From Aphanomyces cochlioides (lineage: Eukaryota > Oomycota > Saprolegniomycetes > Saprolegniales > Verrucalvaceae): a stretch of DNA of 64,000 bases. The notes below the pieces were generated by a model that worked only from the letters and a program-made list of their open reading frames with translations, searched no databases and was not told the DNA's origin. Both the position numbers and the translations under genes were made by a program. Positions 31,363 to 42,267 of the stretch are shown here, in pieces. Positions within the stretch are counted from its first letter, which is position 1. Each line of letters begins with the position of its first letter. The stretch is taken from assembly GCA_019828595.1 (NCBI GenBank), contig JAHQRK010000003.1, positions 186,001-250,000 on the forward strand, written 5' to 3'.

Positions 31363-32241
31363 TCAGTGGAAGAGGCGCTTGACGAGGTTTGTGATCTTGC
31401 GACTGCCCAACTCGATCGGGTGGATTTCTTTGAGCTTGGCCAGCGCTTTCTTCAAAGCCGCGACGGTGATCCGCTTGGCAGGATCGATCTCGAGCATGCT
31501 CTCGATCAACTCGAGCACAGGACCGGAGAAGAGCGCCTCCATCTTCCACTTGTTCACGAGCGCGTGGACGCCAAACGCCTCCAAGATGCAGAAACGGTTG
31601 TCGCTCGCGTCAGGTTCTTCCACGAGGGGAACGCCCGTCACCATGATAAAGAGCATCATGCCGAGCGACCACACATCGGCTTTGCACGGATCGTACTCGT
31701 CCTGGGCGTACACTTCCGGGGCCATGTAGTTTGGCTTGCCGACTGCGTCCATGTGGAGATTCGGGACCTCGACGGCGAGGCCAAAGTCGCACAGTTTGCA
31801 CTCGTTGTTCTTGTCGAGGAGCACGTTCTCAAGGGAGAGGTCGCGGTGCGCAATCCCGACGCTGTGAAGATGCGCGACCGCCGCGACGACTTGGCGAAAG
31901 TAATTGATCGCTTGGGATTGTGCAAAGCGCGCATCCGGCTGCGCTTGCATCTCGGACAGGAGATCACCATTTGGACAATACTCAAAGACGAGATGCTGCA
32001 CACCATCGTGGAGGAACTGGTCTTCCATCTTGACAATGTGGCGGTGGCTGTGATGCACGAGGCGCAGATTGACGGACTTTTCCGACTCGATTTCCGCGCG
32101 GACATACTCCGTCTCTTCGTCCCTCGTGGCGCTCACACTCAAGTCGCACCGCTTGACGGCCGACTGCTGCCCTTTCGAGTTGCGGCAGAGCCAGACGCTG
32201 CCGTAGAGCGCTTTCGAGATCGGGCCTTCGACTTTGTACAT
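31363..32241 (-). CDS. Ser/Thr protein kinase, HRDLSLEN type (CAMK-like)
   Basis: Third member of the group found at 1964 and 4093, here on the minus strand. The frame is open far upstream, but the kinase starts MYKVEGPISKALYG, aligning with the starts of both paralogues, so ATG 32241 was chosen (292 residues). ATG 32364 would add 41 residues. Seen: SAVKRC for the beta-3 lysine, HRDLSLENVLLD, CDFGLAV, YMAPEV and DVWSLGMMLF; all catalytic residues are intact. It ends with a short basic tail (RKITNLVKRLFH). The glycine loop is degenerate as in the paralogues. It lies about 1.1 kb from ftsZ (same strand) and about 27 kb from the other two members. Probably active and soluble; substrate unknown. 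Confidence 0.9.
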   Translation of the reverse strand: MYKVEGPISKALYGSVWLCRNSKGQQSAVKRCDLSVSATRDEETEYVRAEIESEKSVNLRLVHHSHRHIVKMEDQFLHDGVQHLVFEYCPNGDLLSEMQAQPDARFAQSQAINYFRQVVAAVAHLHSVGIAHRDLSLENVLLDKNNECKLCDFGLAVEVPNLHMDAVGKPNYMAPEVYAQDEYDPCKADVWSLGMMLFIMVTGVPLVEEPDASDNRFCILEAFGVHALVNKWKMEALFSGPVLELIESMLEIDPAKRITVAALKKALAKLKEIHPIELGSRKITNLVKRLFH

Positions 32242-32364
32242 TCTTTGCAAATTGCCAACTGACTCAATGGGCAACAACACACACTTGATCCTCCCGCCGA
32301 CGTCCCACTTTAAGCGTGTGACTTCCCCCGTTCGACGAACTCCATCGTCTGGGTCGTGCCGCAT

Positions 32365-33357
32365 CCTCTCGCAATAAATTGACAGCGTCCAGCGCGGTGG
32401 CAGTCTCGCGCGCTGCGTCGTGCTCTCTTGAGAAGGACGACAACAACGACGGGAAGAAGAACGACGCGCGTCGAGACGCCATGACCGCAAAGATGGCACG
32501 ACTTCCCGAGACAACGTGCCAGCTGTAACATCAAGAGAGTAGCACCGCCGTGGAGTGACCACTGCCGTCGGTGGATGAGGCCAGCACGTGAGCCAGTTGT
32601 TCTTTCGTGAGGGAACACGCGCGAATACTTTGTTGATGTCACGCTCCACAGTCCGTCCCTCTTGTCACGCATGGGATCGTCCCCTGCGATTGATACACAA
32701 ACCAGCCAACGTCGCAAGACCAGCGACGCCATCTACCAGTGGTTTCATGAGAGCCGTCGCGATGGCCATGGACGCGAAGAGTAGCGTCCACTAAACTGTG
32801 GCGCAGGTGAAAGATGATCTTCAACTTGATCTCTGTGTGATTGCCAGATCGTGGTCGAGCCATCATCAAGTGCACTGTGGGCAGAATATACTGCAGTTTG
32901 CACTTTGCATACTGTAAATTCGCATCAGACCGACGTTGAAGCCACGCATGGCGAATTTTCTCCAAACAGCAGCAGCATGATTTCCCATGCGAAACCACGC
33001 TCAGGCGGCGGCTGCTCGCGTGGACTTATCCACTTGTCGCAATCTCAGCCATGCCATCTTCGTCACCCAAGACGACAGATCCATTGAGTCATTGTCGACT
33101 CGCGGTAGAGCTTCGGAAGAGAACACGCCTGTCGTGGGTTGTCTCTACGTACCAGGAGGGAGCTGCAAGATCGCCAAGGGGTGCACTGTACAACTCACAA
33201 CGACCGTCACGAGGTGGGAATTCTTTGCACAGCCGACGACGATGGATTGTGGCATCAACCGAGACGGATAAACACATGTGCGAGTTGAGGTCGCGACTAC
33301 ATTAGCTCTCGTTGATAAAAATCTTCCACTCGATTCTTCCGCCTTCGACGCGCAGCA
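32365..33357. other. Intergenic region between kinase and ftsZ
   Basis: No gene supported. The open frame of the kinase extends without ATG through 32649, which is probably chance or leader sequence. The remainder has only short overlapping frames. Confidence 0.4.
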
Positions 33358-34801
33358 TTACAGTTTGAAGAGGCCAAGGATGCCACCTTTGCTGCTTCCT
33401 CGACGTGTCGTTGTCGTCGCACTGGACGAGTCTTTGTCATCCACTTGTCCATGCGGAGCTGACGACGACGCTGGTACCTCTTCTTCTTTTCGCACACGTC
33501 CCGCTGGCGGCATGAATTGATCCGTCTTGATGCCGCTCACGATGACCGAGACGTGGATCGAGCCTTCAATCGACGGATCGTAGCATGTGCCAAAGATCAC
33601 ATTCGCCGATTCCGACACTCTGTCGCGGATGATGCCCATGATAGAATCCACCTACGGGTGTTTGGCTTTGTCCATCTTTGCGAGTTCTATACCTCGAAAA
33701 GCGTCATGTCTTCGCCGCCGCGGATTGTGACAAGCAATCCTGTCGCGTTTTCTGTCGGCAAGTCGCCAAGAAGAGGCGTTGACATGGCAGCTCGAGCCGC
33801 AGCCTCGGCGCGGTTCTCACCAGACGCTTGGCCAGAGCCCATCATTGCGCGTCCGGCCTTCGACAGGATGGTATTGATGTCGGCAAAGTCCAAATTGATC
33901 AAGCCCGGCTTGACAATCAAATCCGTCACACCTTTCACGCCTTCCAGCAGCACCGCATCGGCATATCTACAAGGTTCATGAGGATTCAGAGGAGGACGAG
34001 AGGAATATACCTGAAGGCATCGACGAGTGTCGTGGATGGCGTGGAAAGCGCCAAGAGATTTTGGTTGGGAACGACAATCAACGTGTCGACGGCTTGCGAG
34101 AGAGCCGACAGACCTTGAATGGCAATTCTCGATCGGTTTGGACCTTCAGATCGAAATGGCGTCGACACCACTGCGACTGTGAGGATGCCCATTTCTCGCG
34201 CAATGCTGGCAATCACGGGAGCCGCTCCTGTGCAAGTGCCGCCACCCATACCGCCCGTGACAAAGAGCATATTGCTTCCTTCAAGCTGTGCAGCAATTTC
34301 ATCGCGGCTCATATCCGCCGCCGTGCGTCCTACAACATTTCTTCAGCGTGCGAACAATGCAGAGATCAACAAACCTAGCGTTGGTTTCGAACCAGCTCCC
34401 AATCCTTTCGTCAATTCTTTTCCAAGCGTAATCTTGCGCGGGGTGAGGGATCGAGCCAAGGCTTGGCAATCCGTGTTCGCGACGACAAAGTCAACTCCTT
34501 CAAGTTGCGACGTGATCATGCTGTTGACAGCATTGCTTCCTGCTCCACCGACACCAATCACTGTGATCACAGGCCGTCCATTCTTCAATTTGTGCGACTT
34601 TGGCATGTGCTCCGTGCGATGCAAGCTCTCGTTCATCGTTCGCGGTTGGTAGCCGCCCGTCGTCGCGCGCTTTGGGAAATTGGTCGATCCAGCACGGCGC
34701 AACGACGCAGACTCGAATCCGTTGATTGTCTTTGGCGCATACGGCGTCGTGGCGAGGGAACGTCCGCCTCGATGGAGAACGAAGCGACCGCGGCACCACA
34801 T
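33358..34801 (-). CDS. ftsZ: FtsZ, mitochondrial division GTPase
   Basis: Four exons (34801-34375, 34329-34011, 33966-33693, 33651-33358), 437 residues; introns of 45, 44 and 41 bases. The first 60 residues are Arg/Ser-rich with almost no acids ([19 protein letters not shown]), a likely mitochondrial presequence. The GTPase follows: [26 protein letters not shown], the tubulin signature region [13 protein letters not shown] near residue 169, [18 protein letters not shown] and GEDMTLFEV. The signature has Cys where FtsZ normally has Gly (GGGTGTG). The C-terminal tail is low complexity and ends GGILGLFKL. FtsZ assembles on the inner face of the mitochondrial inner membrane and marks the division site; many protists keep this bacterial protein for mitochondria. 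The organelle assignment rests on the presequence and on oomycetes having no plastid. Confidence 0.93.
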
Positions 34802-35924
34802 TAAAATGTTGCAAGGAAATGGCGAATCTTCCTCCTGCGGGTTTTATGTGGTGGCTTTCAACCGCATACAAAAATTCATATTAAATGTAATCAAACTATT
34901 TTGACCGCTTAAAATATCTCAAGGTCGAAAATTGGACAGGAGGACATTTCAAATGTGTTAAGTATTCCACCATGAAACTTTCTCTCGTTGCGCTGGAGCG
35001 ATGGAGCTCTAACTATCGTTTCGCCGTGACTTGAGTGTAATACAGCATAAAATTCCAATGGGAATCCCCTCACAGAGCGACTGGAAGCTGCTGCTGTAGT
35101 GTATATTCGAGGTGTTGAAATCTCAATGTAGTGTGGATGATAAGCTCGTACAAACATGCTGGAATCACTGCAGCGCGGAGCTTGAACGCTCTTGGAAAGC
35201 ATGTAGCATCCTCTCGTAAGGCCAAGCGGGCGAAAGGGACGTTAGATTGTCGCGACAGACCTGAAAACCTCGACGTACAATGATATAGACAAGGATTTCA
35301 GGTCAATCAAGTGTATTAGGGGTTTTCAAGTATCGCACGCTTGGACAAATGGTGTAGACGTGCATGCAAAGCCTCCTGACGTGCTGGAGAGGTAATGGAT
35401 GATGGATGTGCTTGCACTGCAGAAGCTTTTGTCTGAAAAGCGAAATGACGTTGAAAGAGGTGGAAGTCGGTCGAAATTCATGAAATTCGGTCAAAATAAA
35501 TTAATGATTTTTAATTGCATTTCGTATTTTTTAAAATATTTTTACGTAATTATTAGATATTTTATATCAAAATCCAATTGTCGACGGGAAGGATGCTCGT
35601 GGAGGAAGAGGACTCGACGTTGTTTGGAAGATTGCGCGCGGAGAGCGACGGAATGGAGTGTTGACGCCGCAGTCTCATCACTACGTGGAGGTTTCGAAGC
35701 AGATGCGGCGGTTCCAATCGAACGTCAACCGAAGAGCGTTTCGACCCGGTAGGAGCGAGCTAAATTTAGCCGACGTCATGGATTTGCTTCCTTCAAGCAA
35801 CACACTCATTCGAATCAAAAGCACTTTATCGCGATGACAGTGGAGCCACAGACGTTGTAAGACGACTTGCGATAAAATCGACTCATTTCGCTCTCGTAGA
35901 AGCCTCACGTTTGAAGACAGACCG
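34802..35924. other. Intergenic region, no gene seen
   Basis: Holds the upstream regions of two divergent genes (ftsZ and kinesin C). Contains an AT-rich block at 35500-35580. No domain or RNA gene recognised. Confidence 0.4.
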
Positions 35925-37738
35925 ATGACTCAAGCGACAAGGATCCCAATCCGACACAATCGATGGCAATCGTCGCCCAATCTATCCTTCTTGCCGACAC
36001 CACTCCCCCCAGTCGAAGCTGTCATTCCCGAAGTCAACGAAGAACAAGGCACTGACGATGAAGACGATTTCGTCGTTGTGCCGCCAAGTGCGGAGAACAT
36101 TCGAGCGTTTGTACGCATTAAACCATCTTCCCCCAACGAACGCACCTGCCTTGAAGTCGACGGCGCGTCGATTTCCATCGCATCCCATGTGAAATCCACG
36201 GCATTCGACAAGAAAACCTTCTCCCTCGACGGCGTACTGCCGGAATCTTGTCGTCAGGAAGATGTCTTCGAAGCCATCGCACAGCCACTCGTTGCCAACG
36301 TATTGGACGGCTACAACGGTACAATCTTTGCGTACGGCCAGACCGGGTCGGGGAAAACCCACACGATGCAGGGAGAACTCGGCACTGTGCAGCGCGGTGT
36401 GATCCCTCGCATTCTCGAATATCTCTTCCGACAACTCGAGCAACAAAAGACAGTTTTCACGTGCGCTTGCTCGTACTTGGAGATCTACAACGAGAAGATC
36501 TTTGATTTGCTCGACGACCGCCACACGATCGATGCGAAACTCCTGCGCGAAGATGCCGTGGAAGGAATCTTTGTCCAAGATCTCCTCGAAGTCAAAGTGC
36601 GCACGCCAGAGGATGCGCTGGACCTTCTCGAAGGCGGGCGGAAGAATCGAACGGTCGGCGCGACAGCCATGAACCGCGAAAGTTCACGCTCGCATTCTGT
36701 GTTCACGATCAAACTCGTCCAGCGGCTCAAGGAAGCCGACATCGAAGTCACACGCAAGTCGACATTGCATCTTGTCGATCTTGCCGGCTCTGAAAAGCAA
36801 TGCCACACTGGCGCTGTCGGCGCTCGGCTCAAAGAGGTCAGTCTCCACCGCTCCCTTCGCAATTTGACTCTGTCTAGGCGTCGCAAATCAACAAATCGTT
36901 GTCGGCTCTTGGCAATGTCATCACACATCTCGTCGACGTCTCGAAAGGATTGAAGCGACATATTCATTACCGCGATTCCAAGCTGACATTCTTGCTAAGA
37001 GATGCGCTCGGCGGCAATTCCAAGACGACGGTCATTGCGACAGTCTCAGCAGACGATCGATGGTTCAACGAAACGCTGTCGACACTGCAGTTTGTCCAGC
37101 GCGTGAAGTGCATCAAGAACAACGCCAAGAAGTACGAAGACGACGGTGTGATCATTGCTCGACTCGAGAAACAAGTGCGAGATCTCCAAGCTCAACTCGA
37201 GGCGCCGAAGAGCCCAGAGGTGGAAGTGCTTCAGCAGAAGTCGGACGAGCTCTCGAGCTTGAAACTCACAAATGAAAAACTCGAGCTCGTCGTCACGCTG
37301 CTCAATGGCAAAGTCACGTCGACGCAGGAAGAGCTCCATAGCGCCCAAGAGAAGCTCAATGCCGCCCAGTTGGCGCTCTCACAAGCAACCGCTGAAGTGG
37401 AAAGCTTGCGCGTCAAGCAAACACTGCTCGAGTGCAAACTGAGCGCCCACACAAACGACGCCATTGCGCCGCTGGAGATCCCAAAAGGTAGCACAGAGGC
37501 AGACACAATCAGCAAACTCCAAGACATCGTCGCGCAGCTCCACGCCCAGCTGGTTGCCGCTGAAAATGCAAGAGTCCTCGCCGAGAAGCGGGTCAAGGAG
37601 CAGCCCAAGAAATCATTTTCACTCTTTCGAAACATCTTTGGCTCACGGAAAGACAAGGACGCAACGACGACGGGGAAACGCAAGTCGTGGTGGCAGCGCC
37701 GGAAGAAGACACCTGAACGAAGATCCACGACCGAATAG
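35925..37738 (+). CDS. Kinesin-like motor protein (kinesin C)
   Basis: Two exons (35925-36836, 36878-37738), 590 residues, one 41-base intron just before the SQINKSL motif, the same place as in kinesins A and D. An acidic N-terminal leader of about 60 residues (EEQGTDDEDDFVV) precedes the motor. Motor signatures are all canonical: [12 protein letters not shown] near residue 141, [45 protein letters not shown]. The tail is a coiled coil of about 200 residues rich in Leu, Gln and Glu, followed by a basic end (RKSWWQRRKKTPERR). The motor lies at the N-terminus, which in most families implies plus-end movement; this is inferred. No transmembrane segment. It sits 81 bases upstream of kinesin D, its close relative, in tandem. 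Confidence 0.92.
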
Positions 37739-37819
37739 ATGGACGTTACAGCGGTTACATCAGACTAAGCCAATGTTAATGTCGTCCTCATAATTGAAAC
37801 GCATTGCGATCTTTTCAAG

Positions 37820-40800
37820 ATGGACCCAACGTCATTGCCGTCGTCGACGCCATCGTCGCCATTGCCAGAGACGCAGGTCACAAGCAAACTTCGGTACGAT
37901 TTCGTCCATCCATTATATCTCATCTTCGGTAGGAAACTGGTGTCGCCGACGTCGCGCCACCTTCGCACACCGAGCAGTCCAATCGACAAGTCGTCCTTGC
38001 CGCTGCGACCGAGTAGTCCATCGCTGCAACGAACTAGCAGCATCCCAAGGCTCAACTCGAAAGTGCTAGCGCTCGCCCGTAAGTTTGAGCTCAAGATTGA
38101 AACCGCGACATCACCTGGTTCCTCCTCGGCAGCGTCTACACCACGGAGCACAGTCGCCGCGCCATCACCGAAACAACCAGCAGATGAAGATGCTCCTGAT
38201 CCAAACGAGGAAACGATTCGAGCGCTCGTTCGTATTCGTCCACGAACATCTTCATCGCGCGACGAGAACGAACCCGCGACGACGACGGTGCGTAGTTGCG
38301 TCGAGCCCGATCCAGACACGCCCAACATGGTCAATTTCAAACACCCGACGGACAAACGGCAGTTTGCAGTCGATGCGCTGCTCACTGAAGATGCAACGCA
38401 AGAGCAAGTATTCGAAGCGGTTGGACGCCGCGTTGTGGACAATGCCATGGACGGCTACAACGGTTGTATCTTCGCCTACGGGCAGACTGGCTCCGGGAAG
38501 ACCCACACGATGCAGGTAACTCCGGCCAACAACCATGTCGATGACGTGGCAATCTGTCTAGGGGGACATGGCGGAAGGCAGCGCCGAACGCGGTGTGATT
38601 CCGCGGATTCTCGAGTACTTGTTTGAAAAGCTGCGTCCAAATCAAACCCTTGCTGGCTTTGACATGACGTGCTCGTACTTGGAGATCTACAACGAGAAGA
38701 TCTACGACTTGCTCGACTCTGCGAACGCAGAGCCGAAAACAATCCGCGAAGACGCCAATGCCGGCATCTTCGTCTCTGATTTATTGGAAGAGCCCGTGCG
38801 TTCACCCCACGATGCGCTTCGACTGCTCGAAGACGGCGGGAAGAATCGAACTGTCGGAAGCACAGCGATGAACCGAGAGAGCTCGCGATCCCATTCCGTC
38901 TTTACGATCAAGTTGATCCAGCGTTTGGACGAAGACGGCGTCGACATCACTCGAAAGTCCACGTTGCATTTAGTAGATCTCGCTGGTTCCGAGAAGCAAA
39001 GTCAAACTGGCGCTGTCGGCACGCGTTTGAAAGAAGTACGATTGAGTCTATCTCGGAGTCTGATGCAATGTAGGCGACGCAGATCAACAAGTCGCTCTCT
39101 GTCCTTGGGAATGTCATCACAGCGCTCGTCGAAGTCTCTGGCGGGACGAAACGCCACGTTCCATACCGAGACTCGAAGCTCACGTTCCTCTTGCGGGATG
39201 CACTCGGTGGCAATTCAAAGACGACGTTGATAGCCACCGTCTCGGCGGAAGAAAAATATGCCAATGAAACGTACTCAACCCTGCAGTTCATGCAGCGCGC
39301 CAAGAACATCAAGAGCGTCGCTAGCAAGAATGAAGACACGCGCATGGTCATCAAGAAACTCCAGGCTGAATTGGTCGATTTGCGCGCTCAACTTGATGAA
39401 GCCAGGGCCATGATTGACCAGCGCAGTGCTTCAAATGCCGCTGTACAGGAAGAAATGGAGCGTCTGCGGATGGAAAAAGAAGATGCCAGTGGCAAAACGA
39501 GTGCTCTTCTTGCCCACGTCCGATTACTGGAAGAGCGTCTTCAGCAGGATGAATCAGCCAAGGACAATCGGCTGAAAGACCAAGCAGCAGAACTCGCTTC
39601 AGTCCACGCAGAGCTTGACGAATGCCAAAACATGCTGCATCAAATCCGACAAGAATTCAAACGAGCTCGACAGGCGCACACCAACGAGATGGCTGCACTC
39701 CGTGACGAGCTCACGAGACGAGATGCAGCGGCGACGACGTCGAGTCAGACGCAAGCAGCGTTGGAAACAAAGCTTGAAGCAGCCACCAAGCAAATTGAAA
39801 CAGAGCGGCGTGAAGCTGAAAGTCTCAAGGAAGTCATCACGCAACTCAGGAAACAAACAACGCAACGGCCAGCGTTTGTTGTCGAAGAGACCAAACCAGT
39901 CGACCGATGTGGTCCCATTGCTGAAGACGGCCAACCTGTCGAAGTGTCGACGCCTTCCAAGGTACACTATCGACCTTGGCAAGTTTTTCATGTCGTTCTA
40001 GACGGCGTCTATCTCAAGGAGGCTCCACCGGAATAGCGAAAGCGATTTGACGGAAGAATTTCGCCAGGTATTCTAGTCGAAATACAACACGCTGCATCAT
40101 GTATATCGCAGGCCATCGGCGCTTTTAGCATTCCGTCATCAATCGAAGATGCGCATCGTGATTTACAACTGCAACACGATCAACTTCTCCACGTAATTCA
40201 AAAACTCGACGGCCTGCGCAACTCGAAAAAATTCCTCCAACATGCACTCCAGACGACACTCCAGGACAACACGGAGATGGTCCAAAGTCTTCGCAAACTC
40301 CAGGTGCGCTCAAACTTTGTAAAAAAAAACATTCAATGCAATCCGTGCTAGCTCGAGCGCAATACAGCGATGGAGGCGCTGCAACGGACGCTCCACGAGA
40401 CGAAGAAATCGGAGAAACACACAACAAAGAGTAAATCGGACGACTGGGGGGCAAACATCACAGTCGCTCCATTGAAACGAACGTCGACGGCGACTTTTAG
40501 CGGCTATTCCACCGTATACGCTCGACCTCCTTGAGTGCGCACTGAGCGGTGTCTATAGATTCAAAAGGACGAAGAGCTCAAGCAACTCGCGGCGGACAAG
40601 GTAACACTCACATCTAGACTCAAGACGACACAAGCCAAACTCCAAAGTTTGGAAGTAGAGCTCGAGAAAATCAGGTACTGAGAGTTGACGCGCTTGCTAA
40701 GTGGTCGTGAAGGCTAAACCAACCCGTGGCTGAACTAAATGCTTGGGAGCATGTCTGACGATGCGTCAAGTCAAAGTTGAGTTCTGTTTCTAGGAGTATG

Positions 40801-41090
40801 GCCGTGTGACACGAGCACTTTTGGCTGCAGCGACTGTCTGTGATGACGGCGATCCTGCAAAGTCAGCATGGAAGGAACTCGAGTCCAAGACGTTGGAGCT
40901 CAATCACACCTCGATCTACGAAGGAGTGGTTGAAACCCTCGTGACGAAGGTCAAGAAGCTCACGACGACTGTGGACGACCAGGCAAGTCACGTCAAGTCT
41001 ACAACGAGCTCATGCGTCCTTTAGAAATTGACAATTCAACTCCTCGAGAAAGAATTGCACTGCCACCAACTCGCCAAGCAACTCAAGTAG
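37820..41090 (+). CDS. Kinesin-like motor with long coiled-coil tail (kinesin D), ten exons
   Basis: Exons 37820-38515, 38562-39035, 39074-39961, 40002-40067, 40112-40303, 40352-40513, 40559-40674, 40713-40752, 40794-40982, 41025-41090 give 962 residues. Motor: [12 protein letters not shown] near 222, [57 protein letters not shown]. The tail is almost wholly coiled coil. The open frame seems to end at 40036, but splicing a 40-base intron at 39962-40001 restores a natural frame ([12 protein letters not shown], then [13 protein letters not shown]) that runs in one phase through six further short exons; that continuity is the main support. The last intron begins GC. A 39-base in-frame stretch at 37894-37932 may be one more intron. 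The stop lies 4 bases from the stop of the convergent dioxygenase gene. Role by family: microtubule-based transport; cargo unknown. Confidence 0.85.
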
Positions 41091-41094
41091 ATTT

Positions 41095-42222
41095 CTAATG
41101 AAACCACGGGACTACAAACGACGCCGACCGTCCTTCGTCTTGGAATTCACGGCGCAGTCGGGCCATGAAGACGGCAGGTGTGGAAGGAATGTCCGCGTTG
41201 GGGTTTTGTCGGCTGAAGTTGGCCAACATCTTGGCAGTCGCTGCTTCGATTGTGCGGATTTCATTGTCAAAGCTGTCAAGATAGGATGCAAATGCTTTCG
41301 TGGACTTGTGCGACTCGACCAGCGACTGTCGCCACTCGTCGGCATAGAATAACTTGGCGAGGTGGCGACGAAACGGACTCGAGCTTAGTTTGTACAGCAT
41401 GCGCAAGTAAGCGTCGTCGGTGGCATGAGCGCCTGCCGATGGATGTGGTGGAGTTGGGTCTTTGTACAGCCATGTAGTCAAACACATCCTAAAGGAGAGC
41501 TCAGCATGATCGGGTCAACTGACCGTCACCGAGAATGGTTGGCAGGGACAACACGGTGGAGCATCTGTGTGGACGAGAAGAGGACAAGGCGGTTGAACAG
41601 CGGCTGGACTTGTACTGGAGCGTGTGGAAATGGATACAAAGCAAGCTCGCCGCCGTGACCTTGTTTCCACTTGTCGTTGAGGTACAAGATGGCCGTGAGG
41701 CACTTGCCATCTTCTCCGTACGAGTCAAAGTGCATGGGAAAGCAGCCACCGTCTCCTTCATTGTATTGCACCTACAATCGAGACATCAACGAAAGAAGGC
41801 CAGCGGTGTACTTTAATCATGTGTCGTGTAGCGTGGAGCGGCGGCACAAGTTCATTCATGGTCGTGCGAATCGTTGGGTTGTCAAACCACCGATTGAGAT
41901 GCGCTTGATCTGGCGAGACCGTGAGGAGTTCCATCTCTCGGATGTGTTTCTTCTCGAGGAGAAGTGGTTCTGCACTGCCAGGAACGAGAACATGCGTCGC
42001 ATTAGGGTAGAGTTGATGGTCCAGTTGATGAATTTCCGACTGGAGAGCGGATGCCAGTGCCGGGTGGAAGGCATTGTCCATGACCGCATAGCCCTGACGG
42101 AGCAAAGAATCGCTCATCACGCGAGGATCAATCTGCTGCGCCCATGATGTTAATGCAGCATCCACGAGCTCTTTGCCTCGCAACTTGGAGAAACGCCGAC
42201 GGCAAAGTCGACTCGACAGCAT
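41095..42222 (-). CDS. 2-oxoglutarate/Fe(II) dioxygenase, prolyl 4-hydroxylase-like
   Basis: Three exons (42222-41812, 41771-41530, 41488-41095), 348 residues; introns of 40 and 41 bases. After a basic N-terminus (MLSSRLCRRRFSK) comes the core fold: VQYNEGDGGCFPMHFD contributes the metal-binding His and Asp of the H-x-D pair (about residues 151 and 153), GHGGELALYP is a typical following strand, and QMLHRVVP supplies the distal His near 209. The start codon follows an in-frame TTG extension, so ATG 42222 was used. Such enzymes hydroxylate a protein or small-molecule substrate using oxygen and 2-oxoglutarate; resemblance is greatest to prolyl 4-hydroxylase-type proteins, but the substrate cannot be told. 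A C-terminal part of about 130 residues is helical without a recognised domain. It begins 45 bases after the stop of the EGF-like gene in the same direction. Confidence 0.85.
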
Positions 42223-42267
42223 TTTGCACTTTACCAAACACGAAAATTTGGATTGTCGAGGTTAGGG

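Noticed and set aside
34343..34801. FtsZ as a recent bacterial transfer or contamination
   Set aside because: The gene has three short eukaryotic introns and a mitochondrial-type presequence; organelle FtsZ is normal in many protists.
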